15,409 bases of DNA from UBA11524 sp045132495 (lineage in GTDB: Bacteria; Bacillota; Clostridia; Christensenellales; Aristaeellaceae), in NCBI GenBank assembly GCA_045132495.1, contig JBGUSK010000124.1:1-15409 (forward strand), read 5' to 3'. The notes under the pieces were generated by a model. It saw nothing but the letters and a program-made list of their open reading frames with translations. It had not been told where the DNA came from and made no database searches. Positions 1-6,899 of this stretch are shown here, in pieces; position 1 is the stretch's first letter; each line of letters begins with the position of its first letter. A program made the position numbers and the translations under genes.

Positions 1-1
1 C

Positions 2-472
2 ACCAAAATCATGAAGGCGCCGGTTTATGCGCCGACTACCCTGAAGCTTTCCAAGCTGCTGAAGCTGTTCCAGGCGCAGAAAACTCATTTGATCATCGTG
101 CTGGACGAATTTGGTGGCACAGAGGGTATTGTCACCATGGAGGATGTGCTGGAAGAGCTGGTAGGCGAGATTTACGACGAGCACGATGATGTGGAGCAGG
201 AATCCGTGACCATGGACGATGGTTCCCGCCTGGTGGACGGCGGTATGCAGCTGGCCGAACTTCTGGAAGAGCTCAACGTTGAAGATATTTACAACGCAGA
301 AACCGTCGGCGGCTTTGCAGCGGAAGTGCTGGGTATTATTCCCTTTGTGGGTGCCGCCTTTGAGACCGATGAGATCCGCGGCTTGGTAACGCAAATGGAA
401 AAGCGCCGCGTGGTTCAAGTGCGGATCTGGAGGAAGGACGAACCTGCTGCAGGTACAGCTGAAAACGAATAA
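2..472 (+). CDS. CBS / CorC-HlyC domain transporter, C-terminal part (5' end outside window)
   Basis: The reading frame is open from base 2, so the gene starts before the window; the ATG at 11 is internal. What is visible is the end of the second CBS domain, with the family signature around VLDEFGGTEGIVTMEDVLEE, followed by an acidic stretch (DEHDD) and then a CorC/HlyC C-terminal domain of roughly 80 residues (DGGMQLAELLEELN through the final basic-acidic tail). In this family (HlyC/CorC, also called UPF0053 or YhdP/MpfA type) an N-terminal CNNM/DUF21 membrane domain comes first and the protein exports or senses Mg2+ or other cations at the cytoplasmic membrane; that part is not in view. The stop at 470-472 is 24 bases before the next start, so the next genes are probably co-transcribed. 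Older labels such as 'hemolysin' should not be taken as evidence of haemolytic activity. Confidence 0.9.
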   Translation, partial: TKIMKAPVYAPTTLKLSKLLKLFQAQKTHLIIVLDEFGGTEGIVTMEDVLEELVGEIYDEHDDVEQESVTMDDGSRLVDGGMQLAELLEELNVEDIYNAETVGGFAAEVLGIIPFVGAAFETDEIRGLVTQMEKRRVVQVRIWRKDEPAAGTAENE

Positions 473-496
473 TCAATACTTTGGAGGTAACGACCG

Positions 497-775
497 ATGA
501 ACAAGACCAATAACAAGCGCAATAAGAAGGAAGAACAGAAGAAGCTGGCTGTCCGAATCATCTGTATGGTTTTGGTGGTGGCCCTGGCGGTTACTTCTCT
601 GCTTGCTATGTTCCCTTCTCTCTTCCAGGACAACAACGAGTCCTATACGCTCACGGTTGACGATCTGGTAGAGATGGGCTTGATCGAGCTGGACGAAAAT
701 GGAAACATTGTGTCCATTGACGAATCTATTCTGGTCACCGATGGCGAGGATCATGAGGGTCACGACCACGAATAA
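497..775 (+). CDS. Small single-pass membrane protein with acidic His-rich tail
   Basis: A 92-residue protein that I do not recognise. Residues 1-16 are strongly basic (many Lys and Asn), residues about 17-41 form one hydrophobic segment, and the remainder is acidic. By the positive-inside rule the N-terminus stays in the cytoplasm and the tail faces outside. The last residues are rich in Asp, Glu and His (GEDHEGHDHE), a composition seen in metal-binding tails; this is suggestive only. A good ribosome binding site (GGAGG at 483-487) lies 9 bases before the ATG. The gene sits between a CorC/HlyC transporter gene and a CapA-like gene, and its stop TAA at 773-775 is followed closely by the next gene, so all three are likely one operon. 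It may be an accessory subunit for a neighbour, but nothing in the sequence proves that. Confidence 0.75.
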   Translation: MNKTNNKRNKKEEQKKLAVRIICMVLVVALAVTSLLAMFPSLFQDNNESYTLTVDDLVEMGLIELDENGNIVSIDESILVTDGEDHEGHDHE

Positions 776-790
776 TGCCAAAGGCAGAAG

Positions 791-798
791 GGGGAGGG
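791..798 (+). promoter_or_regulatory. Ribosome binding site that places the CapA-like start at GTG 805
   Basis: The purine run GGGGAGGG lies 6 bases before an in-frame GTG at 805. The alternative ATG at 775, which overlaps the previous stop codon as TAATG, has no comparably spaced site (a GAGGG lies about 15 bases away). The N-terminus from 805 also gives a cleaner signal-anchor: short, basic, then hydrophobic. Confidence 0.6.
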
Positions 799-804
799 TG
801 CTCT

Positions 805-2160
805 GTGAAAAATCCGCAGCGCGGCCCCTCTGTGCGCCGGGGCGTTTCCTTCGGGACGATTTTGATGATTGCGGTCACGATCGTTGTTGCTGGCCTGTCT
901 GCGGCGACTTTGCCACGACTGCTGGGTAAGGCCGACTTTGACATGAATGCTGGGGGCGTACTGTCAGCGCTGACGCTGGATGAATCGTTGACCGCATTGA
1001 CCCTGAGCGACATTCCTATCAGCGATGCAACCGCGACGCCGGAACCTTCTTCAACCCCAAAGCTGGCTGAGCCAGTTGCCACGGCAACGCCTGCTCCTTC
1101 ACCAACGCCTGTGCCGGGCGGAACTGTTTCGCTGACCATCGGCGGCAGTGTGAACATTGACGACGCAATCCGTAAATCTGCATACTACAGTGAGTCAAAG
1201 AAGTATGATTTCACAGAAATCATGATGCTTCTGCGGGATGAGATGCAGTCTGATCTGACCCTACTTACGCTGGAAAACGTAACCTGTGATACGGAGAAGG
1301 TATCGACGAACAATGCACCGCCCGCTGTGATGGATATGCTGGCAGATGCGGGCGTTGATATTGTTGCGTTGGGCTATGCAAAAGCATATGATAAGGGGCA
1401 GGCTGGTTTGCGGGCGACGATTGAAGCAGCGCAAGCACGCGGTCTTACCCCACTTGGCGTTTATGCGAATGAGCAGGATGCTAAAACGCCGTGTATGATA
1501 ACGGTGAACAATGTGAAGGTTGCATTCCTTCACTTCACAGAATCCATCAGCAGCAATGGCAAGAAGGCTATCAACAACGATGGCGCTGACTATGCGCTGC
1601 CGACTACGCTGGTCAATGGTGCACCGGAAGCGATGCTGGCAGAGGTGCGAGGTGCCAGAGAAGCTGGCGCAGACGTGGTGATTGTCTCCCTCAACTGGGG
1701 AAAAGTCAGTGCGTCGAAACCTACTGCAGCGCAAAAGGAGCTGGCTCAGCAGCTGGCTGATGCTGGTGCAGACGTGATCGTTGGCGCTGGCAGCCGGGTT
1801 GTGCAGCCTGTTTCCTGGATCACATCCAAAGATGCATCGGGCGGTATCCGGCAAACCCTGTGCGCGTGGAGTCTGGGGAGTCTGATCAACGAAAGCAGAA
1901 AGGATGGTAACGTCCTTGGTATGCTTCTTCAGCTTCAGATTTCTTTTGATGGGGATTCCGTTAGCTTCGGTAAGGTGTGCTACACGCCTACTTATATCTG
2001 GCGGTATAAGCAGGATGGACAGTATTATTACCGCGTTGTTGCCAGTGACCAGCCGGCACCGGATGGGATGAGTGAGGATCAAATCGGCTACATGGAAAAG
2101 GCGCTGCGTAATCTGCAGAAATATCTGGGGGATTCTCCTGTCACGCTTAGAACAAAGTGA
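805..2160 (+). CDS. Membrane-anchored CapA-fold protein, probably without the usual catalytic residues
   Basis: Read from GTG 805 the protein has 451 residues: a basic start, a hydrophobic anchor at about 16-36, a Thr/Pro/Ala-rich linker at about 75-106 (repeated TPxPSPTP-like units), and then a domain resembling the PGA_cap/CapA metallophosphatase fold. Several CapA landmarks align by eye: ADAGVDIVALG for the helix-strand before the family's NNH motif, DKGQAGL after it, VIVSLNWG for the HWG strand, and VVQPVSWI for the segment after GHHPH. The residues expected to bind metal are changed: GD reads GG near residue 113, NNH reads GYAK near 190, HWG reads NWG at 297-299, and GHHPH reads GAGSR near 327. 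CapA family members are linked to poly-gamma-glutamate or capsule assembly outside the membrane. This one may instead be a binding or scaffold protein. The ATG at 775 is an alternative start. A hairpin terminator follows. Confidence 0.75.
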   Translation: MKNPQRGPSVRRGVSFGTILMIAVTIVVAGLSAATLPRLLGKADFDMNAGGVLSALTLDESLTALTLSDIPISDATATPEPSSTPKLAEPVATATPAPSPTPVPGGTVSLTIGGSVNIDDAIRKSAYYSESKKYDFTEIMMLLRDEMQSDLTLLTLENVTCDTEKVSTNNAPPAVMDMLADAGVDIVALGYAKAYDKGQAGLRATIEAAQARGLTPLGVYANEQDAKTPCMITVNNVKVAFLHFTESISSNGKKAINNDGADYALPTTLVNGAPEAMLAEVRGAREAGADVVIVSLNWGKVSASKPTAAQKELAQQLADAGADVIVGAGSRVVQPVSWITSKDASGGIRQTLCAWSLGSLINESRKDGNVLGMLLQLQISFDGDSVSFGKVCYTPTYIWRYKQDGQYYYRVVASDQPAPDGMSEDQIGYMEKALRNLQKYLGDSPVTLRTK

Positions 2161-2166
2161 AATCAG

Positions 2167-2197
2167 GCTGTCGGAAATTCCGGCAGCTTTTTCGTTT
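2167..2197 (+). terminator. Rho-independent terminator after the CapA-like gene
   Basis: An 8-base stem (GCTGTCGG with CCGGCAGC, one G-T pair) around an AAATT loop is followed directly by TTTTTCGTTT. It lies 8 bases after the stop codon and closes the first operon. Confidence 0.8.
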
Positions 2198-2224
2198 CAG
2201 CGATGTAAACTTTCCGGATGGTGC

Positions 2225-2253
2225 TTGCATTCTTCGCTGCATCCGTGTACAAT
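2225..2253 (+). promoter_or_regulatory. Sigma-A type promoter for the secreted protein gene at 2281
   Basis: TTGCAT at 2225-2230 and TACAAT at 2248-2253 are separated by exactly 17 bases, 27 bases before the start codon. It sits directly after the terminator of the previous operon, which supports a new transcription unit. Confidence 0.75.
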
Positions 2254-2280
2254 GGTTTTGAAAACAAATGAGGTGATGCT

Positions 2281-3075
2281 ATGAAGCGTTTACTTGCTCT
2301 GTTCCTTTTGTTGATGATGGTGCTTCCTGTGCTGGCGGAGGAAGAGGAGTGGTCTATTCTGGACGTGATTGATATGTCGGGCCAGACCGCCTATGAGGCA
2401 GAGCCTGTTACTATGCCTGAACCGGAAGAGGAAGCCCCGTTGACTGCCCGGGAGGACTTTATCAACCGGATCATCAAGCTGGGCGAGGAGCTATATATCA
2501 AGGCAAACGGCAAGTCCCAGCGGGCGCACTATAAGGAAGATATCTACGTCTGCAAGAACTTCACCGTTCACTTGTTCAACAAGAACAGGGGAGATTTCTG
2601 CATCGCAGAGTACCCGGACGTGAAGCTGCGTATTCCCAACAACCTGCCTGCCGCCAAGTGCAAGCCCTACTATTACGGCTTCTATTGGGAGAAGATCGAC
2701 GCTGAGGACGGCAATCCCTTCTATGAGGCGGCTGCGTTCCGTTACGATACCAAGCTCAGCAAGGAAGAAAACATGGCCCTGGCGATGGATTTTATGCGTC
2801 AGGTGCAGCGGGGCGACTTTTTCCAGATGAGCGCGAATTATGAATATGGCATAGGCGCGCACAGTGCCATCATGCTGGGCTACGACGCGGAGAAGGATGA
2901 AATCCACTGGATAGACTCCAACATGCGCGGCGGTAAGCGCAACGGCATACGCTATGGCCTGGTGCAGTATGATGAGGTCAAGAGCGTGGAATGGTGGGCG
3001 TCTACCTTCTGCGTGAAGGGCCGCGGTGCGACCATCTACCGTCTTCGGGACGATATTGCCTATCGGGAGGACTAA
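2281..3075 (+). CDS. Secreted protein with possible papain-like cysteine hydrolase domain
   Basis: A 264-residue protein with a clear Sec signal peptide (basic KR, Leu-rich core, likely cleavage after VLA near residue 19), then an acidic Pro/Glu-rich linker to about residue 53. The remaining 210 residues look like a globular domain. Three spots fit the order of a papain-fold hydrolase such as the CHAP, NlpC or amidase groups: Cys91 in YVCKNFT before a helix, His194 in GAHSAIMLGYD, and Asp212 in IHWIDSN. The HSAIMLGYD...IHWIDSN layout, two strands with a turn, is typical of the His and polar residue in those folds. Family members cut peptidoglycan or peptides outside the cell, but no exact family is recognised and the catalytic claim is inference. 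An AGGTG site at 2271-2275 precedes the ATG. The next gene starts two bases after the stop. Confidence 0.7.
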   Translation: MKRLLALFLLLMMVLPVLAEEEEWSILDVIDMSGQTAYEAEPVTMPEPEEEAPLTAREDFINRIIKLGEELYIKANGKSQRAHYKEDIYVCKNFTVHLFNKNRGDFCIAEYPDVKLRIPNNLPAAKCKPYYYGFYWEKIDAEDGNPFYEAAAFRYDTKLSKEENMALAMDFMRQVQRGDFFQMSANYEYGIGAHSAIMLGYDAEKDEIHWIDSNMRGGKRNGIRYGLVQYDEVKSVEWWASTFCVKGRGATIYRLRDDIAYRED

Positions 3076-3076
3076 T

Positions 3077-3859
3077 ATGGACTTCGGCATGCCTTATCTG
3101 CTGGAGATGCATTCGATCGAGGAATGCTGTGCCCTGGCTCATGAGCTGGGGCTTTCCTTTGTAGAGCTGAATGCGAATTTTCCAGATTGTTTGCTGGAAC
3201 AGCTTGATCCGGCGGAGCTTCATCAGCTGGGGCGCAGATACGGGGTGTATTTCACGCTCCATATCGAAGAGGAGTGCAATCCCTTTACCTTTAACAGCAT
3301 GGTTCGCGCTGCCTGGTTAAAGTCCTGCAGACACGCCCTGGGCATCGCGTCTGCACTTCAAATGCCGGTGGTTAACATGCACTTTCCCAAAGGCGATTAT
3401 GTCACCCTGCCTGACCGTCGTGTCTGTATGTTTGAGCGCTACGCGGATGTATTTCATGCTGAACTGCAAGCTTTTCGTGCCATGTGCGAGGAGGCGCTGT
3501 CTGACACGAACACCCGCATCGCCATTGAGAACACCAACGGCTGGAAGCCGTATGAGCAGCAGGCGATCGAGTATCTGCTGGAGTCGCCTGTATTTGGCCT
3601 GACGCTGGATATTGGCCACTGCCATGGCGTTGACAATGTGGATGAATCGTTCTTCTGCAAACATGAAGACCGGCTGATCCACATGCATGGGCATGATGGG
3701 ATGGGACGGAAGAACCACCTTGCACTGGGGGATGGAGAGATCAAATTGCGGGAACGTTTCGCCTGGGCGAAACGCTGCGGCGCCCGCGTTGTGCTGGAGA
3801 CAAAGACCATCCAGGCTTTGCGCACGAGTGTGACACGTCTGCCTGAATTTCTTACCTGA
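3077..3859 (+). CDS. Sugar phosphate isomerase/epimerase-like TIM-barrel protein
   Basis: A 260-residue cytoplasmic protein of the xylose-isomerase-like TIM barrel group (AP endonuclease 2 family). The start at ATG 3077 follows a GGGAGG site at 3065-3070; an earlier in-frame ATG at 3026 would run deep into the previous gene. Likely metal ligands appear in the expected order: Glu151 in IAIENT, Asp178 and His181 in LTLDIGHCHG, His202/204/206 in HMHGHDG, Asp219 and Glu221 in LGDGEI, and Glu241 in VVLETK. This pattern matches divalent-metal isomerases and epimerases that act on sugars or inositols, and also endonuclease IV. The length, close to 260 rather than the roughly 280 of Nfo, and the sequence favour the isomerase side. 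The substrate cannot be read from sequence. It is translationally close to the secreted protein gene upstream (one-base gap), so the two are probably co-expressed. No clear terminator follows. Confidence 0.8.
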   Translation: MDFGMPYLLEMHSIEECCALAHELGLSFVELNANFPDCLLEQLDPAELHQLGRRYGVYFTLHIEEECNPFTFNSMVRAAWLKSCRHALGIASALQMPVVNMHFPKGDYVTLPDRRVCMFERYADVFHAELQAFRAMCEEALSDTNTRIAIENTNGWKPYEQQAIEYLLESPVFGLTLDIGHCHGVDNVDESFFCKHEDRLIHMHGHDGMGRKNHLALGDGEIKLRERFAWAKRCGARVVLETKTIQALRTSVTRLPEFLT

Positions 3860-3886
3860 ATTTTGTAAAAAACTTTGCTAAACCTC

Positions 3887-3916
3887 TTGCAATTACAGGC
3901 ATCCTTGTGCTATAAT
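3887..3916 (+). promoter_or_regulatory. Sigma-A type promoter for rplS
   Basis: TTGCAA at 3887-3892 and a perfect TATAAT at 3911-3916 with an 18-base spacer lie about 90 bases before the L19 start codon. This leaves a leader RNA of roughly 80-85 bases. Confidence 0.8.
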
Positions 3917-3925
3917 AATAGGCGT

Positions 3926-3990
3926 GCATACGGACGGTCCGCTTTCCGGAGATCTGAACTCATGCAGACCCGGATATGAACGTCTATGAT
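3926..3990 (+). promoter_or_regulatory. Structured rplS leader, possible L19-type autoregulatory element
   Basis: The leader can fold. CATA (3927-3930) and GAC (3933-3935) can pair with GTC (3982-3984) and TATG (3985-3988) as a closing helix. Inside it, TCCGG (3945-3949) pairs with CCGGA (3970-3974) and TCTG (3953-3956) with CAGA (3965-3968) around an 8-base loop. A small CGGA/TCCG hairpin is also possible at 3931-3941. L19 leaders are described upstream of rplS in Gram-positive bacteria; whether this one matches that family needs a covariance-model search. The folding is seen in the sequence; the regulatory role is inferred. Confidence 0.5.
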
Positions 3991-4006
3991 GGAAGGAGGA
4001 ACCAAC

Positions 4007-4357
4007 ATGAGCGAAATCATCCGTTCTATTGAAGCTAAGCAGCTGCGCAAGGACATTCCCGAGATCGCTATCGGCGATACCGTGCGTGTTCAGGTGAAGG
4101 TTGTTGAGGGCAAGAATGAGCGTCTGCAGGCTTTCGAAGGTGTTGTCATTGCCAAGCGCAACGGCGGCATTCGCGAGACCTTCACCGTCCGCCGCGTTTC
4201 CTACGGCATCGGTGTGGAGCGTACTTTCCCCGTCCACAGCCCCCGTCTGGGCAGCATCACCGTGATCCGTCATGGTAAGGTGCGCCGCGCCAAGCTGTAC
4301 TACCTGCGTTCTCTGCAGGGCAAGGCCGCCAAGATCAAGGAAGTCAAGCGCGTGTAA
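4007..4357 (+). CDS. rplS: 50S ribosomal protein L19
   Basis: A 116-residue protein that matches L19 along its whole length: the N-terminal helix (IIRSIEAKQLRKDIPEI), the SH3-like barrel entry IGDTVRVQVKVVEG, the signature QAFEGVVIAKRNGGIRETFTVRR, and the basic C-terminus YYLRSLQGKAAKIKEV. L19 binds 23S rRNA at the 30S-50S interface of the ribosome. The start at ATG 4007 is set by GGAAGGAGG at 3991-3999; two earlier in-frame ATGs at 3986 and 3989 lie upstream of this site and would add seven residues foreign to the family. In many Firmicutes rplS is in an operon with rpsP, rimM and trmD, or next to lepB and rbgA. Here it has its own promoter, leader and terminator and so appears to be a single-gene unit. 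Confidence 0.98.
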   Translation: MSEIIRSIEAKQLRKDIPEIAIGDTVRVQVKVVEGKNERLQAFEGVVIAKRNGGIRETFTVRRVSYGIGVERTFPVHSPRLGSITVIRHGKVRRAKLYYLRSLQGKAAKIKEVKRV

Positions 4358-4392
4358 TACGCACTTTTCCAGGTCGTTGGAACAGCAACATC

Positions 4393-4422
4393 AGAGAGAG
4401 CTTCGGCTCTCTCTTTTGTTTT
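4393..4422 (+). terminator. Rho-independent terminator after rplS
   Basis: A 9-base perfect stem (AGAGAGAGC with GCTCTCTCT) is closed by a TTCG tetraloop in the stable C(UUCG)G setting and is followed by TTTGTTTT. It separates rplS from spoIVA. Confidence 0.93.
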
Positions 4423-4491
4423 GCATAAAAAAAGGTCCTTTGCCATATCCATTGGACAGACATCAAACCGCTGACCAATGGAGGGATCGCA

Positions 4492-5979
4492 ATGGATCAA
4501 TCTCGCGAGTTTAACCTGTACCGCGATATCGCAGAACGCACTGACGGCGATGTGTACATCGGCGTTGTCGGTCCGGTCAGGACGGGCAAGAGCACGTTCA
4601 TCAGCCGTTTCATGGAGCAGCTGGTGCTTCCACGGCTGGCGGACAGCCCCAAAAAGGCTCGAATCGCTGATGAATTACCGCAATCCGGTTCTGGGCGTAC
4701 GATCATGACCACCCAGCCCAAATTTGTTCCGGGCGAGGCTGTGACAGTCTCCCTGGGGGAAAATACACCTGTGCGTGTCCGCCTTGTGGACAGTGTGGGT
4801 TACCTGGTAAAGGGCGCATTGGGCGTTTCCGATGAGGATGGAACACGCATGGTGCACACGCCCTGGTTTGAACACGACATTCCCTTCGACCAGGCGGCGG
4901 AGATCGGTACCAGGAAGGTCATTACCGATCATGCAACGATCGGGCTGGTCGTAACGACGGATGGAAGCATTGCAGACTTGTCTCGAAGCGCTTACGTTGA
5001 CGCGGAGGAACGGGTCATCAGTGAGCTAAAAGCCTTGGGCAAGCCTTTCGTGATCGTGCTGAACTCCGCATCACCTCGCAGTGCAGACACGCTGACTCTC
5101 CGTGATGCTCTGGAGGATCGTTACGATGTACCCGTGATGTTGCTGAACGTGAAGGAAATGCAGGTGGATGATATTCAGCGGGTGCTGGAATCGGTGCTGC
5201 TGGAGTTCCCGCTGCGGGAGGCGCATCTGGCAGTTCCAGCCTGGCTGGCAGCACTGGAGGACGATCACTGGCTGGTGCAGCATGTTTTGGAGGGCGTTCG
5301 CAACAGCGGCAAGGCAGGCCGCGTCATGCGGGAAAGCGATGTATTTGAAACTGCGTTTGCCGATTCTGAATATGCTGAGCCTATTCGTACAGAACGGATT
5401 GAGCCAGGGGAAGGGCGCATGGATTTCTCGCTCCCGTTGAAGGAGGGGTTGTTCAACCGAATCCTTGGCGAAGAGTGCGGTACGGAGATAAAGGGAGATG
5501 CGCATTTGCTCAGCCTGATGAAGGAACTGGTCAGCGCAAAGGCTGAGTACGACAGAATTGCGGATGCTCTGGCGTCAGTCCGTGCAACCGGGTATGGCCT
5601 CGTGACGCCTTCCATGTCGGAATTGATGCTGGAGGAGCCGCAGATCGTCCGCCAGGGGAGTCAGTTTGGTGTGAAGCTGAAAGCAAACGCACCGTCACTC
5701 CACCTGATCCGTGTTGACATTGAAACGGAGGTCACACCGGTTGTCGGTACGGAGGAGCAATCAGCTGACCTCGTCCGTCAGCTGACAGACGAGTTTGCCA
5801 CAGACCCGCAGAAGGTATGGGAAACCAGCTTTTTCGGCCGTTCACTGGACGCAATGGTGCGGGAAGGATTGAACAACAAGCTGCTGCGTATGCCTGCCGA
5901 CGCGCAGGACAAGGTGCAGCAGACACTAACGCGCATCATCAATGAAGGCGACGGCGGCATGATCTGCATTCTCCTGTAA
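4492..5979 (+). CDS. spoIVA: Stage IV sporulation protein A, spore coat basement-layer ATPase
   Basis: A 495-residue protein, near the 492 of Bacillus subtilis SpoIVA, and similar throughout. The Walker A motif is GPVRTGKS at residues 27-34; a Walker-B-like strand RVRLVDSVGY carries Asp100; GSGRTIMTTQPKF around 66-77 holds the conserved threonines that act as ATP sensors in the B. subtilis protein. The family block TPWFEHDIPFDQAAEIGTRK and the C-terminal GGMICILL are also present. SpoIVA is made in the mother cell, is recruited to the forespore by SpoVM, and polymerises with ATP hydrolysis to form the platform on which the coat is built; it is also needed for cortex formation. GGAGGG at 4480-4485 precedes the ATG. 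Expression should depend on sigma-E, but I could not find a convincing sigma-E promoter in the 70 bases upstream. Another gene starts 10 bases after the stop. Confidence 0.97.
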   Translation: MDQSREFNLYRDIAERTDGDVYIGVVGPVRTGKSTFISRFMEQLVLPRLADSPKKARIADELPQSGSGRTIMTTQPKFVPGEAVTVSLGENTPVRVRLVDSVGYLVKGALGVSDEDGTRMVHTPWFEHDIPFDQAAEIGTRKVITDHATIGLVVTTDGSIADLSRSAYVDAEERVISELKALGKPFVIVLNSASPRSADTLTLRDALEDRYDVPVMLLNVKEMQVDDIQRVLESVLLEFPLREAHLAVPAWLAALEDDHWLVQHVLEGVRNSGKAGRVMRESDVFETAFADSEYAEPIRTERIEPGEGRMDFSLPLKEGLFNRILGEECGTEIKGDAHLLSLMKELVSAKAEYDRIADALASVRATGYGLVTPSMSELMLEEPQIVRQGSQFGVKLKANAPSLHLIRVDIETEVTPVVGTEEQSADLVRQLTDEFATDPQKVWETSFFGRSLDAMVREGLNNKLLRMPADAQDKVQQTLTRIINEGDGGMICILL

Positions 5980-5989
5980 GAGGTGCACT

Positions 5990-6853
5990 ATGCTGATCTG
6001 CGGAGGAACCATACACACAATGACGGCTCGGGGAAGCATCGTTGGTGACATCTACGTTAAAAATGGACGAATCGCGGCGATGGGTGAAAAACTGGAAAAA
6101 CCGGATGACAACTGTATACTCGATGCGCGAGGGTTGACGGTAATCCCTGGTTTGATTGATGCGCAGATCCAGAATGGGCCAGAGGTGAATGAGCGTCTTC
6201 TAACACTTGATCAGGCAGCAGGTGTGACGGTCGGATTGCTTTGGCCGGAAGAAGAAGGACAATGCTGCATCCTCACAACTGACGAAGCAAAAACTTGCAG
6301 CATCTTTGTCATCGAACCAAGTCTCTACAGCGACGCCAGGCTGCATGATCGCTTTCTGTCAATGGCTTACGAAGGATTACGGCCTGCATGCAGAATCAGG
6401 AGCAGAGAGGATTGCAGGCGCGTGCTGCAGGTTGTGCATAGTACACGGGTGAAGGCAATCCTTTTACTTCTGACTGATTGTGAGGAACTATCAGAGGCAA
6501 TCGCAATATCCGCTTGCCCTGTTATCATCGGGGTATGCAGCAGGACGGGAACGCCTTGGGCAATGGCAGTACGGCTGAATAAGCTGAAGGTATCGGTATC
6601 CGTCAGCTGCAGCTATCCGAATGCAAAGCTGCGTCATTTGCCGCTGTGTGCGGCTCTGTGCGTTCGTGAAGGACTGCCTCGGGAAGAAGCTTTGCATATG
6701 GTTACAACGGCCCCTGCGGCTCTTCTCGGGCTTGAAAGAGGGGGGCGAATTGAAATGGAATCTCGGGCAGATTTCGGTATATACGATGGCGATCCGCTTC
6801 TGCTGGCAACAAACCATGTGATGACCATCTCTGGAGGGAAGATTTGTTACTAA
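5990..6853 (+). CDS. Shortened amidohydrolase-like protein lacking the HxH metal motif
   Basis: A 287-residue protein with both ends of a metal-dependent amidohydrolase. The N-terminal small beta domain reads like dihydroorotase or imidazolonepropionase relatives (MLICGGTIHT, GDIYVKNGRIAAMG, DARGLTVIPGLIDA). The C-terminal part gives EEALHMVTTAPAALLGLERGGRIEMESRADFGIYDGDPL, close to the usual end. Three things are off. The diagnostic PGLIDAHxH reads PGLIDAQIQ, with Gln at 59 and 61. The late GTDS-type aspartate appears as SCSYPN near 207. The protein is about 100 residues shorter than typical members, so the middle of the barrel is reduced. It is probably not a classical metal hydrolase. An AGAGGTG site precedes the ATG, 10 bases after the spoIVA stop, so co-transcription with spoIVA and a mother-cell role in sporulation are plausible. 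No frameshift or internal stop is present, so it looks like a maintained gene rather than a pseudogene. Confidence 0.75.
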   Translation: MLICGGTIHTMTARGSIVGDIYVKNGRIAAMGEKLEKPDDNCILDARGLTVIPGLIDAQIQNGPEVNERLLTLDQAAGVTVGLLWPEEEGQCCILTTDEAKTCSIFVIEPSLYSDARLHDRFLSMAYEGLRPACRIRSREDCRRVLQVVHSTRVKAILLLLTDCEELSEAIAISACPVIIGVCSRTGTPWAMAVRLNKLKVSVSVSCSYPNAKLRHLPLCAALCVREGLPREEALHMVTTAPAALLGLERGGRIEMESRADFGIYDGDPLLLATNHVMTISGGKICY

Positions 6854-6887
6854 AAAAGGCGAACCGGCTTTTTACCGGTTCGCCTTT
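6852..6887. terminator. Bidirectional terminator between convergent genes
   Basis: A long perfect stem (AAAGGCGAACCGG at 6855-6867 with CCGGTTCGCCTTT at 6875-6887) has the loop CTTTTTA. On the minus strand it ends in a run of six T, so it is strongest for the CofE-like gene; on the plus strand only a short T run follows, but it can still end the spoIVA unit. Confidence 0.88.
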
Positions 6888-6899
6888 GCGCATGTAATG

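Noticed and set aside
775..804. ATG 775 as the start of the CapA-like gene
   Set aside because: It overlaps the previous stop but lacks a well-spaced ribosome binding site, while GTG 805 has GGGGAGGG 6 bases upstream. Not fully excluded.
1261..2082. An open frame of 273 codons on the minus strand
   Set aside because: It lies opposite the CapA-like gene and its translation is Cys-, His- and Arg-rich without a domain, typical of an antisense frame.
4440..4480. Possible sigma-E promoter before spoIVA (CATATCC and CATCAAAC)
   Set aside because: The spacing between the two elements is about 10 bases, too short for sigma-E, and the -10 match is poor. A real site may be elsewhere or diverged.
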